Shown: one piece after another, positions 10,810-23,500 of the stretch
Layout: every line of letters begins with the position of its first letter
Numbering within the stretch: position 1 is the first letter of the stretch
Source of the DNA: Aradus depressus
Lineage: Eukaryota; Arthropoda; Insecta; Hemiptera; Aradidae
Length of the DNA stretch: 64,000 bases
Direction: 5' to 3'
Assembly (NCBI GenBank): GCA_963662175.1
Contig: OY759217.1
Span: forward strand, 49,886,108-49,950,107
Program-made: the position numbers and the translations under genes
The notes under the pieces: generated by a model
Database searches by the model: none
The model's input: the letters and a program-made list of their open reading frames with translations, nothing else
What the model was told of the DNA's origin: nothing

Positions 10810-10926
10810 TTATTCAGGTTTACGATCTTGAAGGACATCTTTGAGAATGGAGCCCGGACTTCGACCGACAGGAAAGTGTGGTAGGGTCGGTACTTCAGGG
10901 GTCAGCAGAGAGCTCTTACGGGATCT
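10810..10926 (-). CDS. TRIP11: Golgin last exon with stop
   Basis: Acceptor TTTTTCAG. 38 codons then TAA at 10812-10810. Begins RSRKSSLLTPEVPTLPHFPV and ends GSILKDVLQDRKPE. The ILKDVLQ tail corresponds to VLKDLLKQ at the very end of human TRIP11, which supports this as the true C-terminus. Confidence 0.9.
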   Translation of the reverse strand, partial: RSRKSSLLTPEVPTLPHFPVGRSPGSILKDVLQDRKPE

Positions 10927-11783
10927 CTGAAAAACAAAAATCACAAATTTTTATAACACAATTTATTTGAATAATGTAGTACTTTCTTAAACCAGATCAC
11001 TCTCCCGCATTACAAACCAGTTTTCGTTGTCTGAAATCTAGAATACCCCAGGTCAAGCATTTTTAAGCTCTTGTGTATGCTGAATGTCATCATTGTGAAA
11101 GAAAAACATTCTCAGTCATTTTACTTTCAACTATTGCTTAGAAATGGCTAAATACAGGCGGATTTTTTTGAGGGCGCCGATAGCTCAGTGGCTGATCTCA
11201 AGATCGCGGGTTCGAAACCCGGCCGAGGCTCTTAGATTTTTTTTATCTGGGGTGAAAAAAACCTTGAGCCGTCCTTCGGATGGGACGTTAATCCCGAGCC
11301 TGTATGTTGGCAGCTATTAGTTAAAGACCCCTCACCCAAGGTGAATAAAAATGTATAGTGGGCAAAATTTAGGACTTCCACAGAAGAGTTGGGCTCATGT
11401 CCAGCAGAGCGACAAAAGAGCACTTTGGTAGTACGACGATATGACCTAGTTGTTGAAGGCCGGGCATGAGTATACAATAACCAACTAATAAAACATAATG
11501 ATGTTATTCCTTTACAGCTGATAAAACAGGAATGTTCATACTTTATTTAACTAAATAAAATATTTTTTAAGGCCTTATAGATGAATTATAAAAACGATAA
11601 ATACTCACAGGGGGTTGTTGTGGTACTGACAGAGGCAGGAATACTTCGGGCCTTGGCTGGGATTCCGATTCAAGGAACTTTATAAATGCTTCCGAGAGGG
11701 ACTAAAATGAAGAAAAAAAACATTTTGTAGAACAAAAACTTGATTATGGCATCAATATCGATTTAGACTACATTTTTCGTCTG

Positions 11784-11823
<40 letters not shown>

Positions 11824-14800
11824 GCCAACATTAAAAGGAAGCCGTCAGACCAGTTGGAGAGACCGGCGAGCTAAGAAACTAACAATCGTTTCAACCTGTA
11901 ACAACATCAAAGGCAGTTATTGAGGCGCAGGTTGCACAGAGGTAGCCTTCTTTATTCTGGTAGTTGAAAAAATCTTGAGCACGCCGTCCTTCGGATGGGA
12001 TGTTAAGCGATGGTCCCAGGCGATGTCAGATACTCGTTGAAGACCCCTACCCAAGGTGAATACACCTAGGGAGGTAACATTTAGGACTCCCACAGTAGAT
12101 ACGGGCTCATGGCAACGATAGCGACGAAAGAGAGCCCTGATAGTAGGCGATATGACTCCTATTTATAGCCCGGACATGAGTCATAATAACTAACTAACTC
12201 TAACGCAGTAGTGCTGTCGGCAGGTAGAGAAAATGGCGGTAATGACTCAACAAAGCAAAACGGCACCAGTTTTTCATTCTATCCCTAAATGTTTCTATGC
12301 CCTGTTTTTTTTAGATTTGCAACCGAGAGCTAAAACGCAGACATTTACAACCAAATGCCTGTGTCAAAAATAAGGGTATAGCAAAAACTTCTGTCATCAA
12401 ACGGCATCATTTGTTAAGTGTGATGGAGTTTCTAAAAGGTCTTCTTCTGGTGCTATACCGAACTAAAACTCATTTTATCGAATTAGGAGGTTTACTCAAA
12501 GTTTCCAAAACTCATAAACTGCCCTATGGGAAAATTCTGTGTAGCTCCGACCTGCACACATTTGTTAATGTGGTTGTTCCTATTATGTGACAACAGGTCC
12601 GGTCCGGGTCTATAAGAGCATGCAAGTGTTTTTACGTTATTAATTTTAAAGTTTTGTAAGTATAAGAAATCAAAGTGAGCTAAGTACAATAATTGAAGTC
12701 CTATGTCAATTCAGTGTAGTCAAACCAGTCAAATCAGGTGTTGTCAATTTCTCTGAAGATTTCATAATCTTTCTGAAATATATAGAGTGGAACCTCGCAT
12801 AATGAGCACCTCTCATAACGAGTAATTCGCATAACGAGCAAAACAAATTGTAAAAAAATTACTAGCTTAACGTGCGACATTTCGCATGAGTGACGAGGAG
12901 AGGGGAAGTCCCGTATTGCGCATGCTACATCAGTCTTTGTTTAGCACCTGTTCCGGTAGCATCTTAGTGTCACTTGTTATCACACATTTTTCGAGTATGA
13001 GAATTTGTTTTCGGCATGGAACGAATTATCGTCTTTTACATTATAATTTATGTATATAGGAAAAATTGTTTCGCTTAACGAATGTTTCGCGTTACGAGTA
13101 AAATTCTGGAACGAATTATGCTCGCTAAGCGAGGTTCCACCGTATATAAATATATAGGTTATCGGACGGTGCCGACAAGGATGATGAGGTCCACTTCACT
13201 ATAAATGGTGCTAAGGGTACCTGATGTGGTTGATTGGTGTGTTCCAGGCCCACCTTCTGCCGCTCCTCCTTGCTAAGTCCCAGAACTTGACCCAGCACCC
13301 CCAGAACTTGATACTTCGAATTTGGAGCACTGTTCACGTAGCCAATTAACAGGTTTTTTACCAAGTGTCTAAACAAAAACAAAACATTTGGATCTTAATA
13401 AAATCTTTTAATTAATTCATTATTAAACTATTAATTTCCGAAATAACAAAAAAAAAGTTAAAATTTTTCAAAAACCCTCGACCTAAATTTAATTGAAAAA
13501 CTTCCTAAAGATCATACTTTGACTACGCCGATCAATATTTCTGGGGGCGAGGAGCTTTCAAATGTATTTATATACTAATTTAGCTAATTGTAATCGATTA
13601 ATGTAATAGATTAATGCAATCGATCAAAATTATCAAATATGGTATTTAAATAGACTTCACAGCTCCCTCCCAGACCGAAGTGTGTAACAAAATACGACTT
13701 TTTGTGGTTTTCGATTAGATTATTGAACGGGGATTAAAAATAAATAAATAATTTTAGGAGCGTTTGTAAATTATTTCATGTTTGATAATACTAATATAAA
13801 AAAATCGGGTGCGTGCAACTCCGATGCGTGTCGAAATGAGCGTGACAACGTCTGAGTTGCGAGATAGCGAAAGTGTCAAGAATCAAATAAAACAAATCAT
13901 TTCAATAAAATTTTTGAACCTTGAAACAATTTAAAAACAATATAGAAAGAAAACATTCATAAGCATAATAGTTTTCAAAAAATGAAAATTCGGTTTACAA
14001 TTTTTATAAAGAGTTTATTCGATAAAAATATTATTTTCAAATTCATAGATCAAATAGTTGTAGAATGGTGAACAATTTTATGAATTAAATATAATATATA
14101 ATAAATTATAATATAATTTTTACGTTTATGATTTTCAAAACAATTTTATTGCAACATTAAGTTTTTTTTTGTATTGTAAATATCATTTTCAAAAAAATTT
14201 TATTTATCAATAAACATTTACCAACGAAAATGTTTTTTTAATGTTTATAATAATAAATTATTCAATTTAGAAATACGTACTCATTTCGTTTTGTTTTGAA
14301 ATATTTTATATTTCAAAAAAGTAAACATCAAATCGGTCAGCAGCGATACGTTTGTAAGCGGTACCACGTGAATCGAGACAGGAGAGCAACTAGCGGAACG
14401 AAGACAGTGTGAAGCGCTCTCTCTCTCTCGGCGCATGCGCGATACTTGTGTTACGTGTTACCGAAAGTAACATAACGCAGTTTTCGAACATGTGGTGCCG
14501 GCCTACCAAATTATAAGACGTTGTCACGTCAAAATAAGGAATTCCGACTGCAGACAATTTTGTTTTTTGTGACTCATGCCCGGGCTTCAACTACGCCGAC
14601 TGTTAGAGCTAGAATACCTAACTTTAATTGTTTTTTCCATCTCTATAATAGTAGAAAAGGTGCCGTGCTTGCCCAAGATCATGGATTCGATCCCAGTCGT
14701 GTCGCGCGTCTCCCGAACATTTAGGACTCCCTAAAGCTCATGTCCACCTGAGCGGCGGTAAGTTAGAGCCAGGGCATGAGTCACAAGCAACAGCCAAAAA

Positions 14801-17800
14801 TATAATACAATTCTTCAACAGTAAACTATAAAATTGTCACAAGTATGAATGCGAAAGGTTATACCTGTCAATTTTTCCTGCATCAGAGTCCAGGTCGTTC
14901 ATTTTTTCAGTCTTCACCCTCAGTCGTTCAGTCAGGTCCGAAACTACATTTGAGAAAGATAAATATTAGTACTAATAAATAAATGAACTAAGTCTAGTCT
15001 TGCGTTTTTAAAATGCACTTCATCGGAACCGAAAAATAATTTATTGGTTACTCTATATTTTTTTAAAACTTTTATAATATTTATAATAATAATTACCCAC
15101 ATATCAGAATATTATTATTATTATTTCGAATTTTAGGGATTAAAAAAGAGAAAAAAAAGGAGCTAAAACTCCAAAGTTGACATGAACTTAGCTGTTAGCT
15201 TTCAGGTGGAAAAAATCCAAAAACCGAAACATTTGAGTGTCGGAAAAAAATTGTTGAACGCATGTGCTCACCAGTGTAACTCGGAAAAAAATGAAAGGTA
15301 CCTTATCTGAATGGTATACCTTATCTGAAAAGTTGATAATGGTTTGGGGGAAATCTTGAAAGAGTGAAAATATAAGAAGTTACTGAAACTATCTCAACTA
15401 AATCCATCAGTCCAAATCTTTCTTCTCGAACCTGCAAAGGTGAATGCGAGGGAATCGAGTTCCAAGGATTTCTAAGGAGGCAGAGCCGCTCGGCGGGATT
15501 GGCGCCCGAAGAGTAGTATTAAAATATTTGCATAGAAACCAAAAAAAATATATATATATATAAAACATGTTGGTAAATAATGCTAATAAAATAAATAAAA
15601 CAGTCTTACTTGAGATGATGAAGGAGGCATGCAGAGGCGGAAGTTGGTATTGTACGAAGAAGTGGGAGATCCTGTATGCAAGTATTACTCAAGCACCGGA
15701 GTAGGAGGTACCTGTACCTGAAGTAATACTCACATCCAGAGATCACAAACATGAGGTACCTAACTCTAGCACTACCTAGGTGAGGTGAGGTGAACACATA
15801 TACATATCAAATCATATCTACACACATAGCAAGGAACCCTTCCAAGGTCACTAACTATAAAGAAAGAAGCATCCCATACCCTATTACTTGAAAAACTCAC
15901 TAACCAACTTCATGAAAATCATTATTCTGATGGCTTTGGGAAGTCGATACTAACTACAATATATAAGCTAACTAGTGCCCAGCGTTGCCAGGGAAAATGT
16001 CCACCTTCTGTGTAATTTCTAGGCTTTTGTCAGCACACATGTATACTCATGGTGATACAATTAAATATAAAATTTTAGTGATTTTCATGGGTATACCTTA
16101 TGAATACCTTTAAAACGATGTGCTACTCAATATTTTATTGGAAATCTATGCAGCTCTTCCCTCCCCCCATAAAAAAATTAGGGATGCCATGATATTCTTG
16201 AAAATGTTGTGGGAATTAAATAAACTTTATTACTTTAATTCTATCAAGCGCGATTCCCGTTGATTCTACTTAAAATATGGATAACAAATGTTGGGAATTG
16301 GATTTTCTACTTTTTTGGATATGCAAAACTGGAGACGGGTCCTTGTTAAGGACGTCCCAGAAGACAGCCCCTGAATGGCGCCATCTTGGAGTTTGCCCAC
16401 ACAATACCTATATTTACTCATTTATTTTGACACGCCTAACATTTATTTTTTTTTTATGAAGTTTTATTTCAAACGAATGTTTCCTTCTTGTTTTTGCAAC
16501 ATACATGTCCACCGACTAACATCTCATAGCTGCATGGCCACTACAAAGCATGGTTGCGCTAAACTAGTGCAATAACCACCAGTTAAGACATCCTGAATGA
16601 TGGGGGGGGAGGATGAGGTGGGGAAACAAACCTCCTACACCGAGGTAAACATCAAACCGAGATATGAAAATAATGATACTGTTAACAGTTTTTCCCTTTA
16701 ATAAAAAAAAAAATTATTTATACGTTTATAATAATAATTTGTTTCTGTTAAAATCAATCATTTCGGATGCGTCAACAATAATTGTTTATTATATATATAT
16801 ATATTTTTTAGAACACTATTAAAAAAGTAATTCCCATCAAGGATACGCACTACATTTTTGAACCGTTCTACTTATTAACTTTCCTAAACCGTATTGGAAG
16901 ATAATTAAACGGCCTACTAACTGTTTGTACTGATACAGATATGTAAAAAAAACCTATGTATACATACACAGATATGTAAATAAAACACATATTGTCCATT
17001 CTTTAATATGAAACACAAAAATAGGGCGCTCTAGCCTACTGAGTTTAAGATTCATAGCCGGTCGAGGCTCTTAGGTTTTACGTCTGGGAGGTAAAAAAAG
17101 TCTTGAGCACGCAGTCCTTCGGACGGGACGTTAGGCGATGATCCCGAGCCTATCCAATGTCAGATATTCATTAAAAACCCCTACCCTATTTAACAATACC
17201 TGAGTAAGCAAAATTTAGGTCTCCCATAGTAGAGTCGGGCTCATGTCCATCAGAGCGACGAAAAAGGGCTCTGGTAGTAGGCGATATGACCTCGTAGTCA
17301 AAGCTCGGGCATGAATCACAATAACTAAATAACTTACTCACCCAAGCAAAAACGTTTTTCAAATATTTGGCTGCTAAAAAAAAAATGGATAGCAATTAAC
17401 ATTTAATGGGAGTTATTGAGGAGGTATATTTCATTCTTTTTGTTCATTTTCTTATTAATTAATGTTATTATAATACACACCAAACCAATCTTCGTTAAAT
17501 TGTTTATCACTTCTTTTAAACTATATCAAAATATCTAACACAGTACACGAAGATTATAATAATTGACTAGGTATGCGAGTGTCAAGGAAGAGTGGGGGAG
17601 AGATGGGTGAGCACCCAGAACCTTTAACTGGTGGTCTCCACCATACTTCAAACATTCAACTACAAAAATACGGATTCTACCTCGCTCAAAATGTTTAATG
17701 CAGAAAAAAAAAAAACCAAAAAAAACTTCATGCATTTGTAAATTAACTTAATTAAATCTTTCTGAACTCTTAACTGTCACTATGATTCTTCAGAATCTAG

Positions 17801-20515
17801 ACAATAATCAGTTTCTCATATCAGAATGCAAGCCAAATAGGGTGCAGTGCACTTGCACTAAATGCATAAAACAATAATAAACTTTTCACTAAAAAAAAGT
17901 ATGCATGTCTACAAATATTTAAGTATTTTAAAAATATATAAAATGACAAATACATATAATAAAAACTAAAATAGTGAATACATCAGGAAAAACATGCTTA
18001 GACAAATACATATAACAGCAAAAAATATTTGAAAAAACAAAAGGCAAATTAAAAACTAGCAGGTACTACCTGAAAATATGTCCATGGTGATGAGGAAAAA
18101 AACGTGTAACTTAAAAAAAAAAAACTTTTCAGGAAGAACGAAACGTTTCTTTTTTATGGCTCGAAAATGTTACTATAACGTGACACAAGAAAGGACCCTA
18201 ACGATGGAACTTAACTTTCCGATAAAAAAAAAACTAATTCAATTTATTATTCTGATTTTATTCTATGTAAATCTTGCGTAATATGTTTTTTTAGCAACAT
18301 TTTAGTATATTTCTTGCTGGTAGGCGGATGTAGGGGACTTACTTGTTAAATAAATAATACAGATGTATCAATCCAACTTATATTTTAATTTTACCACAAC
18401 TAGTTCCTGATTTAATTAATGTGTGCCCATTTCTTTGACCCCTTCTCTAATAAGGTTCACCTTCTGAAGATGGCAAATTGCCAAAACTAGTTGTGGTAAA
18501 AATAAAATATAAGTTGGATTGATACACCTGTATTACTTAATTAACATTGTTATTCACGAAGATCTATTTTCTCAAAGATGCAGCAGCATGGGTAAAACTT
18601 CCTCGCAAGTGATTAAATTTATTTATTATTCTGTAAACAAATGCCCATTCAAAACTTCAATGAAATCAAGAGAAACAGAATAAATAATTCTGAGGGACAA
18701 AATGTGCCTTATTATATAAAAGAAATTCTGAAATAGATTTCCACAAAATAAAATAGAATTGAAAATTTTATCATTGTCAAATTTGAATATAATTTGAGAT
18801 TTGGGACCAGTTTTATCTAAAAGAGGAGAGTTTAGAGGCTCTGATTCAGTTATAAGGGTCCTCTCTTCGGACAGGGTCACATATATAGACAAGCAATAAC
18901 AAGCGCACATTTACATTTCTTTTTTCCTTAACACCAAAGATATAAAAATAAAAAAAATAAGACTAAAAATGGCAATGTTGATAGAAGTCTGTCTGGGTGG
19001 AGGAAGGGGTGTGGAGTTGTTGATGAAGGTATAGCTCAGTACAACCCCAAGTGGTAGTTTGAACAACTAGAGAGGCTCACAATTACCACATGAGATTAGA
19101 CCGCACTTACCTGCTTACAGTCTCCACCCAGTCAACAGACTATACAGGCTCTCAGACTATACACAATAACACGAACAATAGGAAAATCATTTATTTCTTA
19201 TAAGAGTGCGAGGTGGGGGCAGCCCAAAGTTAGCGCATTTCCAAGGTCGCCATTGTAGTAGGATTCAGAAGCTACCATGTAAGTCAAATATTGAGTTATA
19301 GCCCTGAGCTTTGAAGGGAGAGCGAAAACATGATGGGGAAGTACATAGTCGGTGATTAGCTGATGATTCACCGACGATAATTTTTTTTTTCTTATGGCAA
19401 GTTATAATGGCTATATGTAAAGGATGGGAAAAACCAAAACTCAGACTTTACTAATTAACAAAAGATGTTCGCTACCTTTTATGAACGGCATACCTCGGCT
19501 TCAAAATGGACTAACGTTTAATAGCTCCAACTAAAGAAATCGCAATATATTTTATTTCTGACCGAAAATTACGAATTCGAGCATCTAAGCTAATATGGTA
19601 GTTTACCGTGTACCGAGTTAGCGTATAAGCTGATTTCTACACAAATCCAAAACACTTCACTGACAATGTATCACCTTGCTATGAGTTTCAGCTATCCTTC
19701 TTACCTCCTCCCCTTTGACTGACCCAATGACTTCATAATTCTCATATATAATTTCATTAGGAGTTTTGAGTTAACTAAATATATTTTCAGATTATCCGAT
19801 CTCAAATCTTTTCTTAAATTTTCCCTTTATCCTAATTTGTGTATAATTTATGTCTCAGAGCCAAATATAAAAGTGCAAATATTAAAAAAAAAAAAAAAAA
19901 AAAACAGCAATTAGATATATAAATATTCGAAGCATACCTGAGGAGCAGCCTCATACCAGCAAGCAATCTGAGCAATCAAATACCATGCTCAGAATTACCA
20001 GCTGATATTTGGCTGATCTTCAGAGGAGCGATCGCTGATGACACTGGACCTACTATAAACTATAATAAATAGATAAACTAAACACAAAGAAAGATATAAA
20101 AACTATAAACATTACTATAAATACTAAAATAAATTAATTACAATTCGCAAATAGGCATCAATGGGGCATGTAAATCATACACATGTCTTAAAGTGATGAT
20201 AACTTTTTATTTAGTAAATGGCGGACAGAGACAATTCTAAATATTTAACAATTTATTATTTTCATGAATTGAGACATATTTTTATTTTTTTAAAATAATT
20301 ATATTAACGCATTAATATAATTCTTGCTGAAAAGTTGTATGCAAAAACGATAATGCCTACAAAGTGGTCAAGTAGAGGCTCGTTAACAAATTATTTTTAT
20401 GAGCCTATTAGTAAACAATCTTTAACAAAATGTGCGCATTTCATGCATCAAAAACTGCAATTACTAATTTTTGACTTACTGTTTGCTGCCGATGTGCGAT
20501 TTCACTCATTACAAA

Positions 20516-20553
<38 letters not shown>

Positions 20554-23500
20554 GAATAATAATAACTGAAGCTCTCAATCTACAGGAAATGGCAATACAA
20601 CAAAACAGTTTTAACACAAAACAGAAAATTTGAATAAATATTAAAGGACGCATGTTTTTGAAATGACACTGCGTGACTAATTGTAAGTGTATAAAAATAA
20701 ACCAAAATAAGGAGCTAATATACATGCCGTAGGCATTGCAAATTCTATTTAAAAAATAGATTTTTGGCAAAATAGGTGAATTTAGTCGCACTTGGTTGGT
20801 TCATTCAAAAACATGCGTTACAAGGAACAGAAAAAGGACACTATTAGGACTGCGTCCAAATACATTGTGACACATTTGAAACAGTTGAATCGTTTCAGTA
20901 GACAAAAGGCAAAAATAAAAAAAAATCTATGAAGCATTGAAAAGCTTATTTACTATAAAGCACACAACTTTAAATACAACTTCAAATATAATTGTAAAAT
21001 AATATACATAAAAAAAAATTAAACTAGCAAAATAATTGAATAAAAAAACAATTATGTATACCTTACCTTGTTCTTTGAGTTGGCCAACTAAATCCGACTG
21101 TTTCATCAACTGATCACTCAATTTCTGATTCGCAAAAAATGCTTGCTTGGCATCTGTCAATTGGTCCTGAAAAAATATCCATAAATTGAATCACGTTAAA
21201 CTTATTTTTTTTAAATCTTTATTTATTTTCAGCAAAAATAATCTATTCGCGAATAAAGTGATGCTGTATGTAAAGTAAATCTTCGCGGTTTTCGGGATTC
21301 TTACCTTATTGAAATATTTAATTTCCAAGAAAAATACAAATATATACTTATTGGAAAACTAAACTTTTTTGATTCTTGATTCAATAAGCTTTGTAGAGAC
21401 AAAAATGACATTTCTTCAAACATTTTGAGCTTTAAGTTACACGAGGATCGTCTTACAGAGTTAAATTATCATTGAAACATTGAGACAGGAGTTACGTCCT
21501 CCCACATAGATATCCGTTTTTCTTTCAGAATATGTTATTCAATTTGAATGAAATTAAGTATCTAAGTGGTAATGGAAGTCGGTTTTGGAGGGAGCTATCG
21601 ATCAAGATATTTTTCCTGTCTGGATACCCCCCCCCCCCCCCCCCCCCCCCCGAGCTTGTTTTGATTAACATAGATTAAAACTGAAGCAGTCGTGTTGAAA
21701 TTGCACAGGATCTACTCATTTGTCTATCGAAAACTTGCATAGTAATTTTGAATCAATGATTATTTGGGCTTCTTCTAAAAACAACAACTACCCCCAACGA
21801 ATTGGGGTAATCTTTTAAATATATTGATATTGTAGTTAAAACTTATGAAGGACAAACTTACTGATTTAATACCTAGAGAGGCGGTGAACGAAGAGGTAGA
21901 ACCTGCGCATCGTCAATTTTTTTTTTAGGTTTAGTATGAGCCATTAGCCATAATATAAAAAAAATGAATGAAATTGACAGACAAAATTAAGTAGAGAAAA
22001 TGGGTTTAGTGAGAACAAAAAAAAAAACGAGTTTAAAGTTATGTTTTTGGAAACTTAAAATTTACAAAAATAATCTATAAAATAAAAAAAATAGTTTGAA
22101 ATTAGAAATGTATTTATGTACATATTATTATCCAAATTTAGAGCCCAACTTCGAGCTCAAAAGTATTCATAAACAATGGAAATGAATAAATTACGAAAGG
22201 GAGCCGAGTGCTCGATTTTTCCCAAATTGAAGATAGACCCATAATACAAATTTCACAACATATTAGAAATATATTTATTTTTCTTCGGTATATATAGCTG
22301 AAGGAGGACAGGAAAATTTTTAACTAACAAAATTCAAAAATGTACAAAAAATTATTAGAATTTGCATGTGAATAAAAATATAACATTGACAAAACAAACA
22401 AATATAACTGTCAAATGAGAACTGTCCAACAAATATCAGAACACGCACAAAAACAAGCCATAATAAAAGAATAGATAAATAATAAGCATTAAATAATGAT
22501 TATAGGGTCATATAATAGGTGATAAAAAGTGGTACTTAATAGAGGGAAGACAATTCAAAATAAATCTACAAGATAAACTTAACTAATATGAATTGGATAA
22601 AATGAAATTCATATCGAAAACTGAGCTCATAGAACAATAAGCTATAGTCAATAAAATACATCGTTAATATGAATCAGATGTACAACACGCAACTCAAGAA
22701 TAGCCTTTTGATAAGAGAAGTTGAAGGAATAAATATCTAGAGCAGCAACTCGGTAAAATTCAACAAACAGGCGAACATTCGACGAAACTTCCTCGGCCAT
22801 AGAGGGTCCAAGAGACAATTTTAGTTTTAAACTATTAAATTTGCACTTTATTTTATACTTTGTATTTATTTTTAGTATTTAACAAAATCATTGTTTCAGA
22901 GAATATAGAAATGATCTTGGTCTTGATTGTCAAACAATTAATAACATATAATGATATATAAAGAAACAAATTTAATAGTCATTATTTAGGGCTCAACTCT
23001 GCCTCTAACGGCTTATCTGAGAATTATTTACCAAATGTTTATTTTCATTAGAACTTTTTAATGGTGGAGGCGCTCGGTATCTAACTGAGCTTAAGAACGC
23101 GGGTTAGAGAACCGGCCGAAGTCCTTCGCTTATTTTATCTGGAAGATAAAATAAACTTAAACAATGATGAATAAAAATTTAGGATTTCCATAGTAGAGTC
23201 GGACTCCTGTCCATCAGAGTGACAAAAGAGCGGTCTGGTAGTAGGCAATATGACCTCGTAGTTAAAGCCTGGGCATGAATCATAATAACTAACTCTTTTT
23301 AATGGTCTGAAAATGTCAGATTTTTGATTGGATTTAACAAGAATTCGATAATTAGGAGAATTTTTAGTAAAAACACTTTTTTGAAGCACTTCAAATCATT
23401 ACTTTAAATAAGAACTATATCCGAAAATGATCCTCACCGATGCGTTTCGCATGTGCCTAGGTTCTGCAGACAGTATAAATTTGGGAGAGGCCTAGTTGGA

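Larger units (their letters stand above)
15000..21066 (-). other. Longest golgin intron (between exons 18 and 19)
   Basis: Apart from the GCGTTGCC piece, the SINE at 17024, the foldback at 18359 and a GGGGAAGT-family head at 19330-19385, I recognise nothing. A-runs at 19885 and an ATA tract at 20517-20545 are present. Exon phases across it match, so no exon is required inside. Confidence 0.6.

Noticed and set aside
11173..11230. A tRNA gene
   Set aside because: A and B boxes are there, but the anticodon region is too short and a SINE body follows directly. The same head recurs in many copies.
16277..16575. Two overlapping + strand frames with hydrophobic ends
   Set aside because: Short, AT-driven composition, no homologous motif, inside a golgin intron.
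19921..20045. Possible golgin exon near ATACCTGAGGAGCAGCCTC
   Set aside because: Exons 18 and 19 already join in phase (G+TT), and the stretch has stops in the needed frame.
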